A stretch of DNA of 64,000 nucleotides, taken from positions 12,016,129 through 12,080,128 of the forward strand of contig CM052355.1 in assembly GCA_028551475.1 (NCBI GenBank), written 5' to 3'. Below, piece by piece: positions 12,223-23,085 of this stretch. Made by a program: the position numbers and the translations under genes. How positions within the stretch are numbered: the stretch's first letter is position 1; each line of letters starts with the position of its first letter. The stretch comes from Casuarina equisetifolia (taxonomy: Eukaryota; Streptophyta; Magnoliopsida; Fagales; Casuarinaceae). Under the pieces are notes generated by a model. That model saw only the letters and a list, made by a program, of their open reading frames with translations. It did not search any database and was not told the DNA's origin.

Positions 12223-12786
12223 TTGTTCCAAGACGGGGAGGTTCAATGTACGTTGAAGTGTATTCCACAGTTTATTGTGAAGTTACTCTTTTCTTCATTA
12301 TTATTTTACTCAAAGTGCAAGGTCGGAAAGGACATTTTACTAGCTTCTGTCTCTTATCCCTTTTGTCGTCTTTTTAGGCCTGGCATGATGTTTTTCCTGC
12401 TATTTTTGATGAAAGTGATGCCCAACCAGGGTGGATCCACATACTTGGTGCATAGTTTGCCTAATTTTTCGCGGCAGATATCTGGGGTTGGGATCCTTCA
12501 AACTGAAACCGAACTCTCTTCCTCTTATTCCAACTTACCATTTGACTCCCTAAATTCCGCAAAGCGATGCTTTTGGTCGACGTGTAAAATGCACGCGGGG
12601 TGCGTGACAAAGCGCAGGCAGTGGCGCAAACGTAGAAGATTTCTCATAAATTTTCAAGTTCGACTAACGCTCTTGGAGAAGTTACGCAACTCAGATGGGA
12701 TCGATTGTTTTCGTTTGTTGACACTTCCAATAAAGGCCGACCCCTTTACGATAACATTTATATATGTGTCTCAGCATGTTTTGTGA
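12223..12786 (+). CDS. unrecognised 187-codon open frame, doubtful
   Basis: I do not recognise this protein. It starts with an alternative codon context and has hydrophobic stretches near its start (KLLFSSLLFY) and middle (MMFFLLFLM). A basic patch RRQWRKRRRFL lies around residue 135. For DNA of this composition it is longer than expected by chance, and the local G+C is higher than its surroundings. No intron, signal or domain is evident. It could be the fossil of a gene or transposon read in the wrong frame, since other frames also show protein-like runs. Confidence 0.18.
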   Translation: MFQDGEVQCTLKCIPQFIVKLLFSSLLFYSKCKVGKDILLASVSYPFCRLFRPGMMFFLLFLMKVMPNQGGSTYLVHSLPNFSRQISGVGILQTETELSSSYSNLPFDSLNSAKRCFWSTCKMHAGCVTKRRQWRKRRRFLINFQVRLTLLEKLRNSDGIDCFRLLTLPIKADPFTITFIYVSQHVL

Positions 12787-13440
12787 TGTTAGAAGATGAA
12801 TCTACTGGCAATTTGGGTATCAAGGCTGCGTGTTCCTGCATATCTCATGCGTCTATGTCCACGCTTTACATATTATAATCGGAAATGGCGTTTGGAGACC
12901 TTTAGAATTAGTTGTTTTCTACGCTAGATTATAACTTGCTTAATGCATGGACTTTTGAAGTAACTTAATTTCTATTTTCTGTCTCTTCATAGCAAAAAGT
13001 GAACGAAGATACATTTATTATCAAAACGATAGTGAATCAGATTTCTTAGTCCCCGGAACGCCATTGGTCACAGTTTGTCATATGAAAATACCGCCTTTCA
13101 TAGTTTTAATTGTCCTAAGCTTTACAGTCTCTTGATTTAACTTTTCATATGTCATATAGGATAAGTAAATGGATTGTGAAAATGTTAGATGGTATTCAAT
13201 TAAACAGCTAACAAATAATTTTTTTTCTTTGGTGATAAGTAAAGTTTTATAGGATTTTTGGTGTCTTGAATCTATGACTTCTTTAGTCCTAAGCTACCTT
13301 GATTCTAATTGAGCCAAGGTAAAAGGTAAGCCGTTGGTAACATCAATTGAAGAAAGTTTGTGCAGCGCACCACTTAATCAATACGTCTAGCCAGCATACT
13401 ACTTAAGCAAAGGAATGCCGTTTCATGGTTAAAGGTTTGC
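12787..13440. other. intergenic stretch, nothing recognised
   Basis: AT-rich DNA with no supportable feature up to the LTR remnant. Confidence 0.5.
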
Positions 13441-13767
13441 GTTTCATTACTTGTTTTGGTTTAGTTGTAAACTGCATGTTGGTCATTTTGTTAGAGTTGT
13501 TTAGCAGCAATATAAATAAAGTCTAGAAGGGAATGTGCAGGGAGAGTTCAATATGTTGAAAGATTATGTTGAATCTGTTGGAGGGCTTGGGTTCCCTCGA
13601 AGTAACTCTCTTGTATTCTTGATTACATTGTAATCTTTTGATTCAAATCAAGATAGGTTGAAAGCCTAAGTTCTCCACAGAATCATCTTGTCAATCCTTT
13701 CTAGCCAATCCATATCCTTTTACTCGATCATTTGCTAAGTCTCAAGCCCAAATTCTGGACCATTACA
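13441..13767 (+). repeat. LTR remnant (3' portion) of a gypsy element
   Basis: Upstream of a tRNA-Met primer-binding site lies a typical LTR end: a TATA-like AATATAAATAAAG near 13508, T/C-rich downstream sequence, and a CA terminus at 13766-13767 (CCATTACA). The left boundary is uncertain; TGTTAG at 13489 is one candidate. Confidence 0.5.
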
Positions 13768-13770
13768 AAG

Positions 13771-13782
13771 TGGTATCAGAGA
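13771..13782 (+). other. retrotransposon primer-binding site
   Basis: TGGTATCAGAGA follows the LTR end by three bases. It matches the initiator tRNA-Met complement except for the last base. Confidence 0.75.
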
Positions 13783-14760
13783 TGAATGGCAATGAGCAAG
13801 TGAAGGATTCGGAAGGCAATCCAACTATTAAGGAGCTTACAAACACAATGCCACAATGATTTGTTGCTCTAAATGCAAAAATTGATGGAGTTACCATATG
13901 AATTGATTCTGTGAAAGAAATTGGAGAGAGTTTATTAGCTTAGATTGGGGGCAATAGGTATAGGAAGAAAAGGAGAAATCATTCAAGCCAAATCTAAATG
14001 AGGTATTGAGTTTCCAAAATAGTATAGGGAACGGGATCCTACATGGTGGATCAATCAAGCTCTACAATTTTTTTATTATCATGATATGCTCGAGGAGGAT
14101 AGGGTTTGGATAACATCATGGCATTTAGATAGAGAAGGTCAAATGGTGTATCAACTTATGAAGAAGTAATGTGGGAATTGAATGATAACTTGAAAGGCTC
14201 TTACCAATGAGTTGATTAAACAAATTGGACTTACAATTTTCAACAATCATTTTGGAGAACTCACCAAACCAAAGTAGATGGGATCTAAATGTGAATATCA
14301 ACTTCAATTTGGTAAGTTACTATTCTAGACACTTAAATGATGAGTAGAGTATAAGTTGCTTTATAAGTGGGTTAAAGGAATGAATTAGGTTGGATGTGAT
14401 TGCTCATAATTCTATAACCCTATTCACGACTATAGGATTTTCTACATTGTTTGAGGCTAAGGAATTAACCACTAGAAGTGCAGTAAAGGCCACTATTACA
14501 AGGTAACTAGAAGTGATAGGTGGAGATAATATAGTAGTAAAGAACCGTAGATAATTACCTATTAAGAGATTAACACAATCAAAGAGAAAATCTAGGGGCT
14601 TGTATTTCAATTATGATGAAAAATATGCCCCTAGCCATTAGTGTAAGAAACCATTCTTGCTAAAAATTTTAGCTCCTATTGAAATAAGGGAAGAAAATGA
14701 AGAAGGAATTAAGGAATTTCAAGGTGGGTTGAGGATGTTGTCCATAGAAATAAAGACTTG
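13783..14760 (+). pseudogene. gypsy gag remnant with degenerate zinc knuckle
   Basis: Directly follows the primer-binding site. With many stops and frame changes it still reads as Ty3/gypsy Gag: near 14040-14150 a WINQALQFFYYHDMLEEDRV-type stretch, near 14390-14480 a run including FSTLFEAKELTTRSAVKAT, and near 14600-14650 a zinc-knuckle relic read as YFNYDEKYAPSH. In that relic the two expected cysteines are Tyr and the next codon is a stop. Such C-to-Y and R-to-stop changes are G:C to A:T transitions. Confidence 0.75.
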
Positions 14761-14789
14761 CTGCTAATGGAGCTAGGAATGTTCCTAAT

Positions 14790-15510
14790 GGGGATATTCC
14801 TAAATTGATGGCATATGGTGGGAAGTGGGACGTAACTAAAATTGAGAATTTCTCATGATATATGGAGCACTACTTTGAAGTAGCCTAAATTATAGATAAA
14901 CTCACTAAGGTATACATTACTTCTTTTTGTTTTACGCATAATGCTACAATGTGATAACATAGGAAGCATCATGAGATCAATAAGGGAGAAGGCAAGATCA
15001 AAACTTTTAAAGCATTCAAGACAAAACTGAAGAAATAGTTCCTCCTTGAGAACGTGTCTAAAAGATCCTACAAGATATTGAAGGACTTAAGTCATACAAC
15101 GAATTTAAGGGCATACATGCAAGCTTTCTCGTATGTAACATAGTATTTGAGCAAGTGCTAAAAAAGACCTTACAATTCTTTTTCGAGAGTGATCTCATAA
15201 TTAGGCACAAGACAAGTTAAAGAAGTGCAATGTGACAAAGTTAAGTCAAGCCATATTGATAGTAGTCCTTGATAGACTATCAACTGAGCGATCACCATTT
15301 AAGCCACCTATTTGAGTTGGCACTTGAGGAAAGAAAGGAGTTAACCATCATTCAATTGTAATGGAGATACTAGAAAACCCTTCAACCATGGTGGTGATAA
15401 TAGAAAAGATACCTTTTTTTTGCTTTATTTGTAAGGATCCACATTATTTAAGAGACTATCCAAAAATATAAAAACCTCAAAGGACAATGTTATTTTGAGT
15501 AAAATTTGGA
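14790..15510 (+). pseudogene. second, different gypsy gag remnant
   Basis: About 14810-14910 reads KWDVTKIENF, then MEHYFEVA, typical of another gypsy Gag lineage. At 15421-15459 a CCHC knuckle is nearly intact (CFICKDPHYLRDY), with the last Cys changed to Tyr. It abuts the preceding gag without its own LTR, so it is either nested or a rearranged fragment. Confidence 0.65.
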
Positions 15511-15794
15511 GGCTTTCAACCTCTATCTTTTCATAATTATAATAACTTTTGTAATGCTAGAACTTGCCCATTTGCTTTTGTACTCTAATTTCTATTAATA
15601 TAATTTACCATTTCACCAAAAAAGAAAGTTGGCCTACTAGATTTGTAAATACAACAAGATATTGATGACGTTTTGAAAGATAATGTGCCAAGAGAGATGG
15701 ATGTTAAGAAGTAGAAGAAGAGGTAAAAGCAAGTTCTAAGCACAATCAAAATGATATTTACTATATATATCAAGTACAAGGTGTGTAGTAAGTT

Positions 15795-16500
15795 TACACC
15801 TACAACTCAATGGAAGAATTTGGAAAGCATCTAACAAACAAGTTGTATTTTAAGATGAAGCTTTATTTTTTAAATATGAATGAAGATAGAAATCTCCATG
15901 ATCACATAAATAATTTCAAAAGAGTAAATGCTAAATTGTTTCAACTATCAAGTACTAAGGAGAAGGAGAAGACTTTACTCGTACTATTGCCCTTGTTAAA
16001 ATCTTACAAATCATTTGTGCAATCTCTCTTAGTGAGCAAGTCATCACCGAAATTGGATAAGGTGACCTTGATGTTAAGTGATAATGAGAGATTGAAAGAA
16101 AAGAACAAGGATTATAATGAGAAAGTTGGTTGTTGTGAGTTTTTCTCCAAGGATGACTCTATGGGTAATAACAATTGAGAAAAAGATATGATTCAATGCC
16201 TATAAATCATGAAAATAGAGTGTTATTATTGTCAAAGAAATAAACATATAAGAAGTAATAGTAAAAAATTGTAAAAGACTTAATGGAGTTCTATAAGTCC
16301 AAAGAAGAATCTCAAATGAACTTTATTTCCACTAGTGAGTTTTACTTATAGATTTAGGAAGAAAAAAATTTACTTAAATAGAATGATAAATGGATGTTAG
16401 ATTCTATTGTTGATACTCATGTATTTAGAAAAGAAACTTGATTTGATATTTTGAATAAGGGGGGAGCAGATCTTAGTTGTATAACAATAAGAAGCAATGA
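15795..16500 (+). pseudogene. Ty1/copia gag-protease remnant
   Basis: An open frame at 15810-16178 is copia-type Gag: LTNKLYFKMKLYFLNMNED, then DHINNFKRVNAKLFQL and KSYKSFVQSLL. Downstream at about 16218-16260 is a degenerate CCHC knuckle (CYYCQRNKHIRSNS, last Cys lost), and near 16390 the protease start WMLDS. Stops separate the parts. There is no LTR or primer-binding site nearby. Confidence 0.75.
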
Positions 16501-18640
16501 AGAGATCACTATAAAGTATTAAAAATGTTAGCTATAAGCATCATAATAGTGGTGTCATGAGATTACAAAATACAAGAGATGTGCACTTATATGTGGCTAC
16601 AATGGCTTTTTTTTTTTTTTTTTTAGGAGTTTGCTGCACATAGAAAGGTGAAGGTGATTGGCTTAAGGTATATAAACAAAATAAAGTAATACTTCAAGGT
16701 AAGCAAGAAATGGAAGAAAGTTAACTTCATAGATGGTCAAATTGTTTAGAAGAAACGTGAACATAAAGTAGCAAAGAGACCAACGGAAATTCTATCCAAA
16801 CACAAGAAGACAAAAGAGAAGAAGTATGTTAAGTTTTTTGAAAAAGCAATTGTGTTTGAAATTTTTGTTAAGAAAAAAAAATTGGTTGGGACTTCTCAAA
16901 TTTTCAAAGAAGAAGTCCTACATGACTTTGGAGAGAAAAACTCTTAAGTTGGATTGCCTATAAATAAGTCTTAAGTTACTTATTTTGGAATAAAAACAAA
17001 AGCTTATGTGATATTAATAACCAAGTGGTTGGCTCTTTGAAGGTTGAAAGGATTTTACAATCTTTATCCTATTTAAAAGACTAATTAGATTTACAAAATT
17101 TTATACTAGATTAATTGGAGTAAAATTAGTATTGTAAATGCGAGCAAGTTGTTAATGTTGAACCATATAAAATGATTGTGTACACTTATGTGCATATTTA
17201 TGCTCAATCCTAATAATTCTTATTAGAATTGTGGAAATCTTAACACAACTTGTACCTAACAAAGTGCAACATCCACGGTTGAGCTATGACTATGGTACTA
17301 TGTGGTTCAAGGAAGTCCTCACCTAGGTGTAACAAGGACGTGGTTTCTAAATTTCAACACAACAGTTTTTTAAATATATATAATAAAAAAATTAAAATAA
17401 AAAATAAAAAAAGAACAAAGGTAGTACGCTAGCATATTTTATTAATAAGGGCTAAGCTAAACAACGATATCTTATTGGGATAAATATGGTAAGGTATGAG
17501 CTTAACCTAAGCCTAACGTTACATGCACTTAGAAAGGAGAAAAAGGAAAAGTCTCAAAATAGGATCAAATATATTGAACTCCATATCTTAATTTCTCATC
17601 TAACAAAAGACGTTGGAGAGTAATCTAGATTGGAGTCAAGATTACTACTCATGAAATCATAATCAAAATCAAGTACCAAAGACTCAATGCGTTTAGGAGA
17701 AATGCTTAAAAGAAGCGTTGTAGAGTCACTTTCTTTCAACGATATTTGTTCCCATCAATTATGTTTAGCTGTTTTGCATTGGCTTGCAGTTATTTGTCTC
17801 TAAGATGGAATCGAACCAGGATATTTTAATTTGATGTGTTAAATGCACTATAAAAAAAAAAAAACAATATCAACTAGGATACTTTGAGATTTCATTATAC
17901 TCGCAAGAATACTAGGGTCCTGTTTCTGATTTTTTAAAAAAAAAAAAAGAAGGAAAACAAATTGAAAATATATTAATGTTTCCGAAAAGAAAATGTTTGA
18001 AATTTGTGTGTACGTGTGAGAGAGAGAGAGAGAGAGAGGGAAGGGGGTGGGAATTGCAAAAAATAGCAATACAAATCTTGCAAATGAATGAAGTGCTATA
18101 TATTTGTGTATATATGAAGTTTTGTCTTTTTAGGCAATCTAACTTATGATCTAAATTATTATCTAATTTATCGTAAACATTCTGTCTTCTCAAGCAATCT
18201 AAATATTTACCTTAAAGCTTTCTTGTTTGTTCCTCAAGAAAGATTTATAATTTTAGATAGCCAAAGACAGCTTTAGTAATAAATTTTGATTTTAATAACT
18301 TATTATACTTGTTTCAACAACTATTATTGATGTAATTGTGTAATTATGATCATCATATCATACTTCTTAGTGAAGGAACTTAAATTATATCATTAGGTAT
18401 CTCGTGATCTAATCTTACACTTTATAGTGTCACATGATGCTAGTACGTGAAGTATTACTTCAAAGCATTTTTCATGTTAATAAATGAATTTTTTCTTTGC
18501 TTTATCCTTCTTTTTTAAATGTGAGACTCTTCTTTTAAGGTTAATTAACTCTTACAAATTTGAATAGTAACAAATTTTAAGAAATACAATCCAATATTAT
18601 TCCAATCACCGTTGCCTTAGATGTTGCACTAAACAATGCC
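16501..18640. other. AT-rich intergenic DNA with simple repeats
   Basis: No gene recognised. It contains a T-run (about 16605-16624), A-runs near 17856 and 17938, and a GA microsatellite. It may include more decayed retroelement sequence after 16500, but no motif survives. Confidence 0.5.
18017..18040. repeat. (GA)n microsatellite
   Basis: An uninterrupted GAGAGA run of about 11 dinucleotides. Confidence 0.9.
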
Positions 18641-19043
18641 AAACTATCCCTTGAACGCCGACCAATATATTGCAAAAACTTATTTTAATTTCTCTTTTTG
18701 GGCTCTATCTCACTAGTCGCATTTACCGTTGTGCCAACTCACAAGCGCTATGGACATAGTATCACAACGGATGGTTGCCTGAATCTTTTAAGAATACAGA
18801 AGCCAGAAGAAAGAAGGAGATTGCCTCCCGCATTCCGAACTCATAATTCAATGTGAAGGGAGCAGCCTTTCATTATGTTTTTCTTATCTAGCAACGGATA
18901 AGAGAAATTTTATTAGAAATTTAGGCTTGGAGGCTTCAAGTGTAGCGGAAATATTTCAGAACTGAATACACAATCTCTGCCGCACTTAAACATCTTATTC
19001 ATGACCAAGTACAAACCATCGGAAAGGATTTTCTGGTGAGCAT

Positions 19044-19280
19044 TTAATGATGCTTCGGATCAGGGCCCCCGGGACTTAATCGTTCCGGCCTACGCGCGCT
19101 CTTGTCAGTTCCCCTGAATGCCGATGCCATATGAAGAAGTTGATTAACGTCTGCGACCGCCGGTTGGTATGATCTAGTCGGACCGCCCGTCTCAGAATGA
19201 AGATTAACAAGGCGAGGCTCAGAGAGAGCAAGTAAGTGGAACATAAGAATAACGCAGAACCAGGATCTTGAGCAAGCCAT
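19044..19280 (-). CDS. CLE-family secreted signalling peptide precursor, motif RLSPGGPDPKHH
   Basis: A single-exon gene of 78 residues. A signal peptide (MACSRSWFCVILMFHLLALS) is followed by a variable spacer and a terminal RLSPGGPDPKHH (residues 67-78) ending at the stop. The dodecapeptide differs from that of Arabidopsis CLE1/CLE4 (recalled as RLSPGGPDPRHH) by one basic substitution, placing it in the CLV1-perceived CLE1-7 group. A TATA box lies about 60 bp upstream. The paralogue at 22781-23017 encodes the identical dodecapeptide while leader and spacer diverge, the usual pattern of constraint in this family. It is part of a diverged tandem segmental duplication. Confidence 0.93.
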   Translation of the reverse strand: MACSRSWFCVILMFHLLALSEPRLVNLHSETGGPTRSYQPAVADVNQLLHMASAFRGTDKSARRPERLSPGGPDPKHH

Positions 19281-19338
19281 TTTCTCTCAGGTGTTATGAA
19301 GGGGCTGGTGTGGAGGTTCTCTGAAGAACGCTGGCTAG

Positions 19339-19346
19339 TATATAAA
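19339..19346 (-). promoter_or_regulatory. TATA box of the second CLE gene
   Basis: The minus strand reads TTTATATA about 60 bp upstream of the ATG at 19280. The equivalent site exists in the paralogue at 23078-23085. Confidence 0.65.
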
Positions 19347-20400
19347 GGTGATTAACTACGTTGTCTTCTTAGCGTGCTGGCATTGTAGATAAGCCTGAAT
19401 CTTCACTTTAGAATCAATGGCGATATGTCCATTAGGCTAATGGCTCAGCAAGAATGATCTTCTTTTGATTCTCCAATGGCGTTCTTCATTATTTGCGCAC
19501 CTACGTCCACACGCACAGTGCATCCAGTCATTTCGTTGGCCTTTTCGTGCACTTTTGCAGGTACACAAAGATGTCATTTACTGCCCAATCTCAGTCTGGT
19601 GCGTGAAACAAGATTCTAACTCCTCAAGAGATTCTTTTATTTTGACCAAACAGAGCAAGAGCTTTTCGTCCCTAACTCTTTCAAAATTTGTCTCTCTAAG
19701 GGTACAGTGGCCAAATGGTCTGAGAACCAATTGCTGTACCAGCGATGCTGCCATGAACAAATTAGCTAGAAAGGATAAGAGAATTTTCTTTATAATTAGG
19801 GGATGAGAGATTAGGCCGAACGGTTGACTTCATGTCTGATATAATCTCAAGCCAAGTTGCTCTACTCCTTTATGAAAAAGAGAACCCTTGTAACCAGTTA
19901 ATCATGAGGAATGCGACTGACCCCCTTCTCCATTCTTAAAAAATGAATATCCTTTGATAAACTCCGGGCACTAGAATTTTCTTTCACCCAAAAAGTAGCT
20001 TTCTATGCTCACTAGATAAAGTAGTTAACAGAAAAATGTAATCTGCCAGATGAAGAAATCCGTCTGGCGAATTAGAAAACACCATTTAGCTTGAAAAGGA
20101 CATGTCTGCACTAGTCTTTTCCTCGAATTTGTTTTTCTGCTTGAAATTGCGAAAAAGAAGAACAGCTTTGTGCTTCTTCAACCACCACCCCCACCCCGCC
20201 CACCCTTCCCCCCTCCCCTCTACAAAGATGGATAGTGCCCAGTTTGGATACGGCAACGTGATGCTATTGGGCTATATTGATCCGCAAAAGATTCCAAGGA
20301 TCCTAAAATCCAGTAGAAAGTTTCTCTTGGATCTCCATTCGTCAATTCTATTCAGCTCCACTGCACCAAAGTGATTTGCCATGTCAGTATGTGCATCATG

Positions 20401-22379
20401 TGATATCGGTTAAAGCGGACTATCTTTTCTGGTACCAATCTTTGTTGAACACATTGTGGATCAATAACATGGATATCTCAAACGGACTTCCTGACGTACG
20501 TTTTCTTGTAAGGCATGCTTTAAAGAGGTAGGAAGAATTTTCTCCTAGTTATCATTTTCAGAGAGAGAGCGAACACCCATATCTCCACTTGAAAATGGAC
20601 TACAGAAAGAGAGAGTGCTCAATTAGATTCACAGACTTTCGAAAGGATAATTATAGTAATGCCAAAGAGTCATCTTTGAAAACATGAGATGATTCAGTAC
20701 TGGTTGTTGGACAGAACCTACAACAGTAGATAGAGTGTAAGTTAGCTTTGTTGTCATACGCATTCTATTGTTAAGCCGGATCAAATTAGCTTGTGTTCAG
20801 ACACTAAGAATAGAATGCGTATGAATACAAAGCCGGATCAAACTAGCTTGTGTTCAGACACTAAGAATCAAATGATTTGCACGAACACCACTTAAACCTC
20901 CCCGGTTGGTCTGTCGAAAGCAGTTCAAATTATTGGAAACTGCATGCGTCCGTAAATCAGTCCTATTCGGAGTTTGAGGTCTGACGTGGTATCCATGTGG
21001 CTGCCACAGAAGACAACCTGGCAATAGAGGAAACTAGCACCCTTGACACACAGGTTAACTTGTTCCACTGCACGCCGACTTTCAAGCAGCAGGGACCTTC
21101 TTTCAGTAAAGTGGAAATGCCGACCTAAATTGTAGCCGTTGGGGCTTCTGCTTTCTGCATCTTTTCGAGGAGAATTGTTGCCTTGTTCTTGTAGAAATTA
21201 GTCTAGAGGGTCCATCATTCTTCACCCTTAGTTTTGTGGAATAAATCCCACTTGTCTTGAAGAACTTCCTCCAAAAATTTGTACAACACGTTGGGAATAT
21301 AGAGTCTTAGAACCTCTCACCTTTTGTCTTGATAATGTTTTTAACGTAAATCTTTTTTTAACTTCTCTTTCCTTTTTTCAGTTTACCACCAATCTCTCTT
21401 TGTATTTCAAAAAATAGGAGCGGAGTTAACAAATGCAAGAGATAATTTAAAGTCTATCCTTTTCTAAACGAGAGAAAGAGAAGAATGGGCGAGATGGAAA
21501 ATAGATGTAGGAACTTGTAATACTATTTGCAAAAGAAACACATGTTACGTAAAACCATTATATCCTTTAGGCAATCTTTACAGTGAACTTAATAAATATA
21601 TAAGTTTATGTCTTTTAAATTAAACTACTTCTCCATTATGTCCTTAATAATTATAATGACAATCACTTAATTTGTACTATTACTTCTAGCGTGTTGAACA
21701 TTATAATTTGAAGTATCACATTATGCTAGTGTATTATGTACACTTTAGAACAAAAGTGTATAAGAGTTTTCCTTACACAACATGATCTTTGTAGGCTCAT
21801 TAATGATTAGAATTCTGAATTACAATGAATGTTTAAAGCAACAAAATGAAATGATTGACTACAAAATTTTCTTAAATTTTATTTCTTAACATGTATTTAT
21901 TCCACATAGTCTAATTGTAATCATAGACATTTTCAAAATAATATTGGTTAAAATGCCAATGTTGTTGACAAGAATTAGAAAAGTAGTACATATTAGAATA
22001 TTTCTATATACGAACAATAAATCTGCTCAAATAAATATTTTTATATTAAAATTGAAATATTCCAACCTTGATTTTTGCCTTGGATGAGCTTGTAATGGTA
22101 GAGTATTCTCTTAAGTCTTTATATTTTTTTCTTTTTTAAATAAATAAACTCACATATTCATCCAAAAACAAGTTAGTGAGTTCATTGATAATGATTTCTT
22201 TTTCTTTGCTTTTTATGTTTTTTCACACAACACTCTCATTTTTCATGGTTAATTACTTACATGGAAGAGTAACTAAGATTTATAAGAAAATTGTTCACTG
22301 GCATATATAATTCTAAATTTTGGCCTATTCATTGCATTACTTGATGTGAACAAAAGAAGGCCATATTAGCCACTGACCC
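20401..22379. other. intergenic spacer between the two duplicated CLE blocks
   Basis: No gene recognised. The first part holds a compound inverted/direct repeat (20745-20868). From 21300 the DNA is strongly AT-rich. Confidence 0.55.
20745..20868. repeat. compound inverted plus direct repeat
   Basis: The 25-bp arms 20745-20769 and 20809-20833 are inverted copies with two mismatches, including a perfect 15-bp core CATACGCATTCTATT. Overlapping them, a 39-bp unit beginning AAGCCGGATCAAA (20773-20811) is repeated at 20830-20868 with one mismatch (period 57). Confidence 0.9.
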
Positions 22380-22780
22380 AATCACATACGTTGGATAACG
22401 TTATTTTTATCTCTATCTCTTCTGGGTACCTATGTACCAGTCGCATTTATCATGGTACCCACTCACAATAACCATGGATACATTATCACGGTATAAAGTT
22501 GCTATTATCTGTCAAGAATATAGAAGACAGTTGTAGGAGCAAATCCTCCGCCGTAATCCTAGCCCGTCAGGGATTCTAATTTATGTATAAGATAAGTATT
22601 ACGACAAATTATGCTTCGAAAGTTCCAAATGAAGTGCTCTTATTTCATAACTGAACGTTTATCATATGACCACTCACAAATATCAACTGAACATAAGTTA
22701 ACACTTGGTTCAGTCAATCAGCCACACCACTATTATTCATAATTAAGACAAACTCAAAGAAAGGATTTTCTGCTGAGCGT

Positions 22781-23017
22781 TCAATGATGCTTTGGATCAG
22801 GGCCCCCGGGACTTAGTCGTTCGGGCTGACTCTCGCTGTCGTTAGCTAACTTGGATGCCGACATCGCTTGGAGAAGTTCCTTGACACCCAAGACCACTGG
22901 TTGGTATTTTGGAGTTGGATTGCTCGTCTGAGTATGGAAATTAGCAATTCGAGGTTCAGACACTCCAAGCAAGTAAAACATTAAAACGACACACAACCAG
23001 AAGCATAAGCGAGACAT
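22781..23017 (-). CDS. CLE-family secreted signalling peptide precursor, motif RLSPGGPDPKHH
   Basis: A single-exon gene of 78 residues, the paralogue of the gene at 19044-19280. It has a signal peptide (MSRLCFWLCVVLMFYLLGVS), a spacer, then the terminal RLSPGGPDPKHH (residues 67-78). The length is exactly that of the paralogue and the motif SEPR after the leader is shared, while the spacer is otherwise diverged. A TATA box (CTATATAC, minus strand of 23078-23085) lies about 60 bp upstream. The mature peptide is expected to be secreted and to act through CLV1-type receptors, so the two copies would give the same ligand and any divergence in role would come from expression. Confidence 0.93.
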   Translation of the reverse strand: MSRLCFWLCVVLMFYLLGVSEPRIANFHTQTSNPTPKYQPVVLGVKELLQAMSASKLANDSESQPERLSPGGPDPKHH

Positions 23018-23077
23018 TTTCTCAAAGGAATTACCGAGGAGCTGGTGTGTAGGTTCTCAGAAGCATGATGGCTGGTG

Positions 23078-23085
23078 TATATAGG
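23078..23085 (-). promoter_or_regulatory. TATA box of the third CLE gene
   Basis: The minus strand reads CTATATAC at the same distance from the ATG as in the duplicated gene. Confidence 0.65.

Larger units (their letters stand above)
18640..20400. repeat. segmental duplication, copy 1 (contains a CLE gene)
   Basis: This block resembles 22380-25440 in the same orientation over the CLE coding region and well beyond it on both sides. Shared landmarks are an AGTCGCATTTA-type motif (18716 / 22440), the CLE gene, its TATA region, GATCCAGTCA-like sequence (19516 / 23230), GCCAGATGAAG (20046 / 23760) and AGTGCCCAGTTTGGA versus AGTGCTCAGTTTGGA (20234 / 25298). Copy 2 is longer because of insertions. 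Confidence 0.8.
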
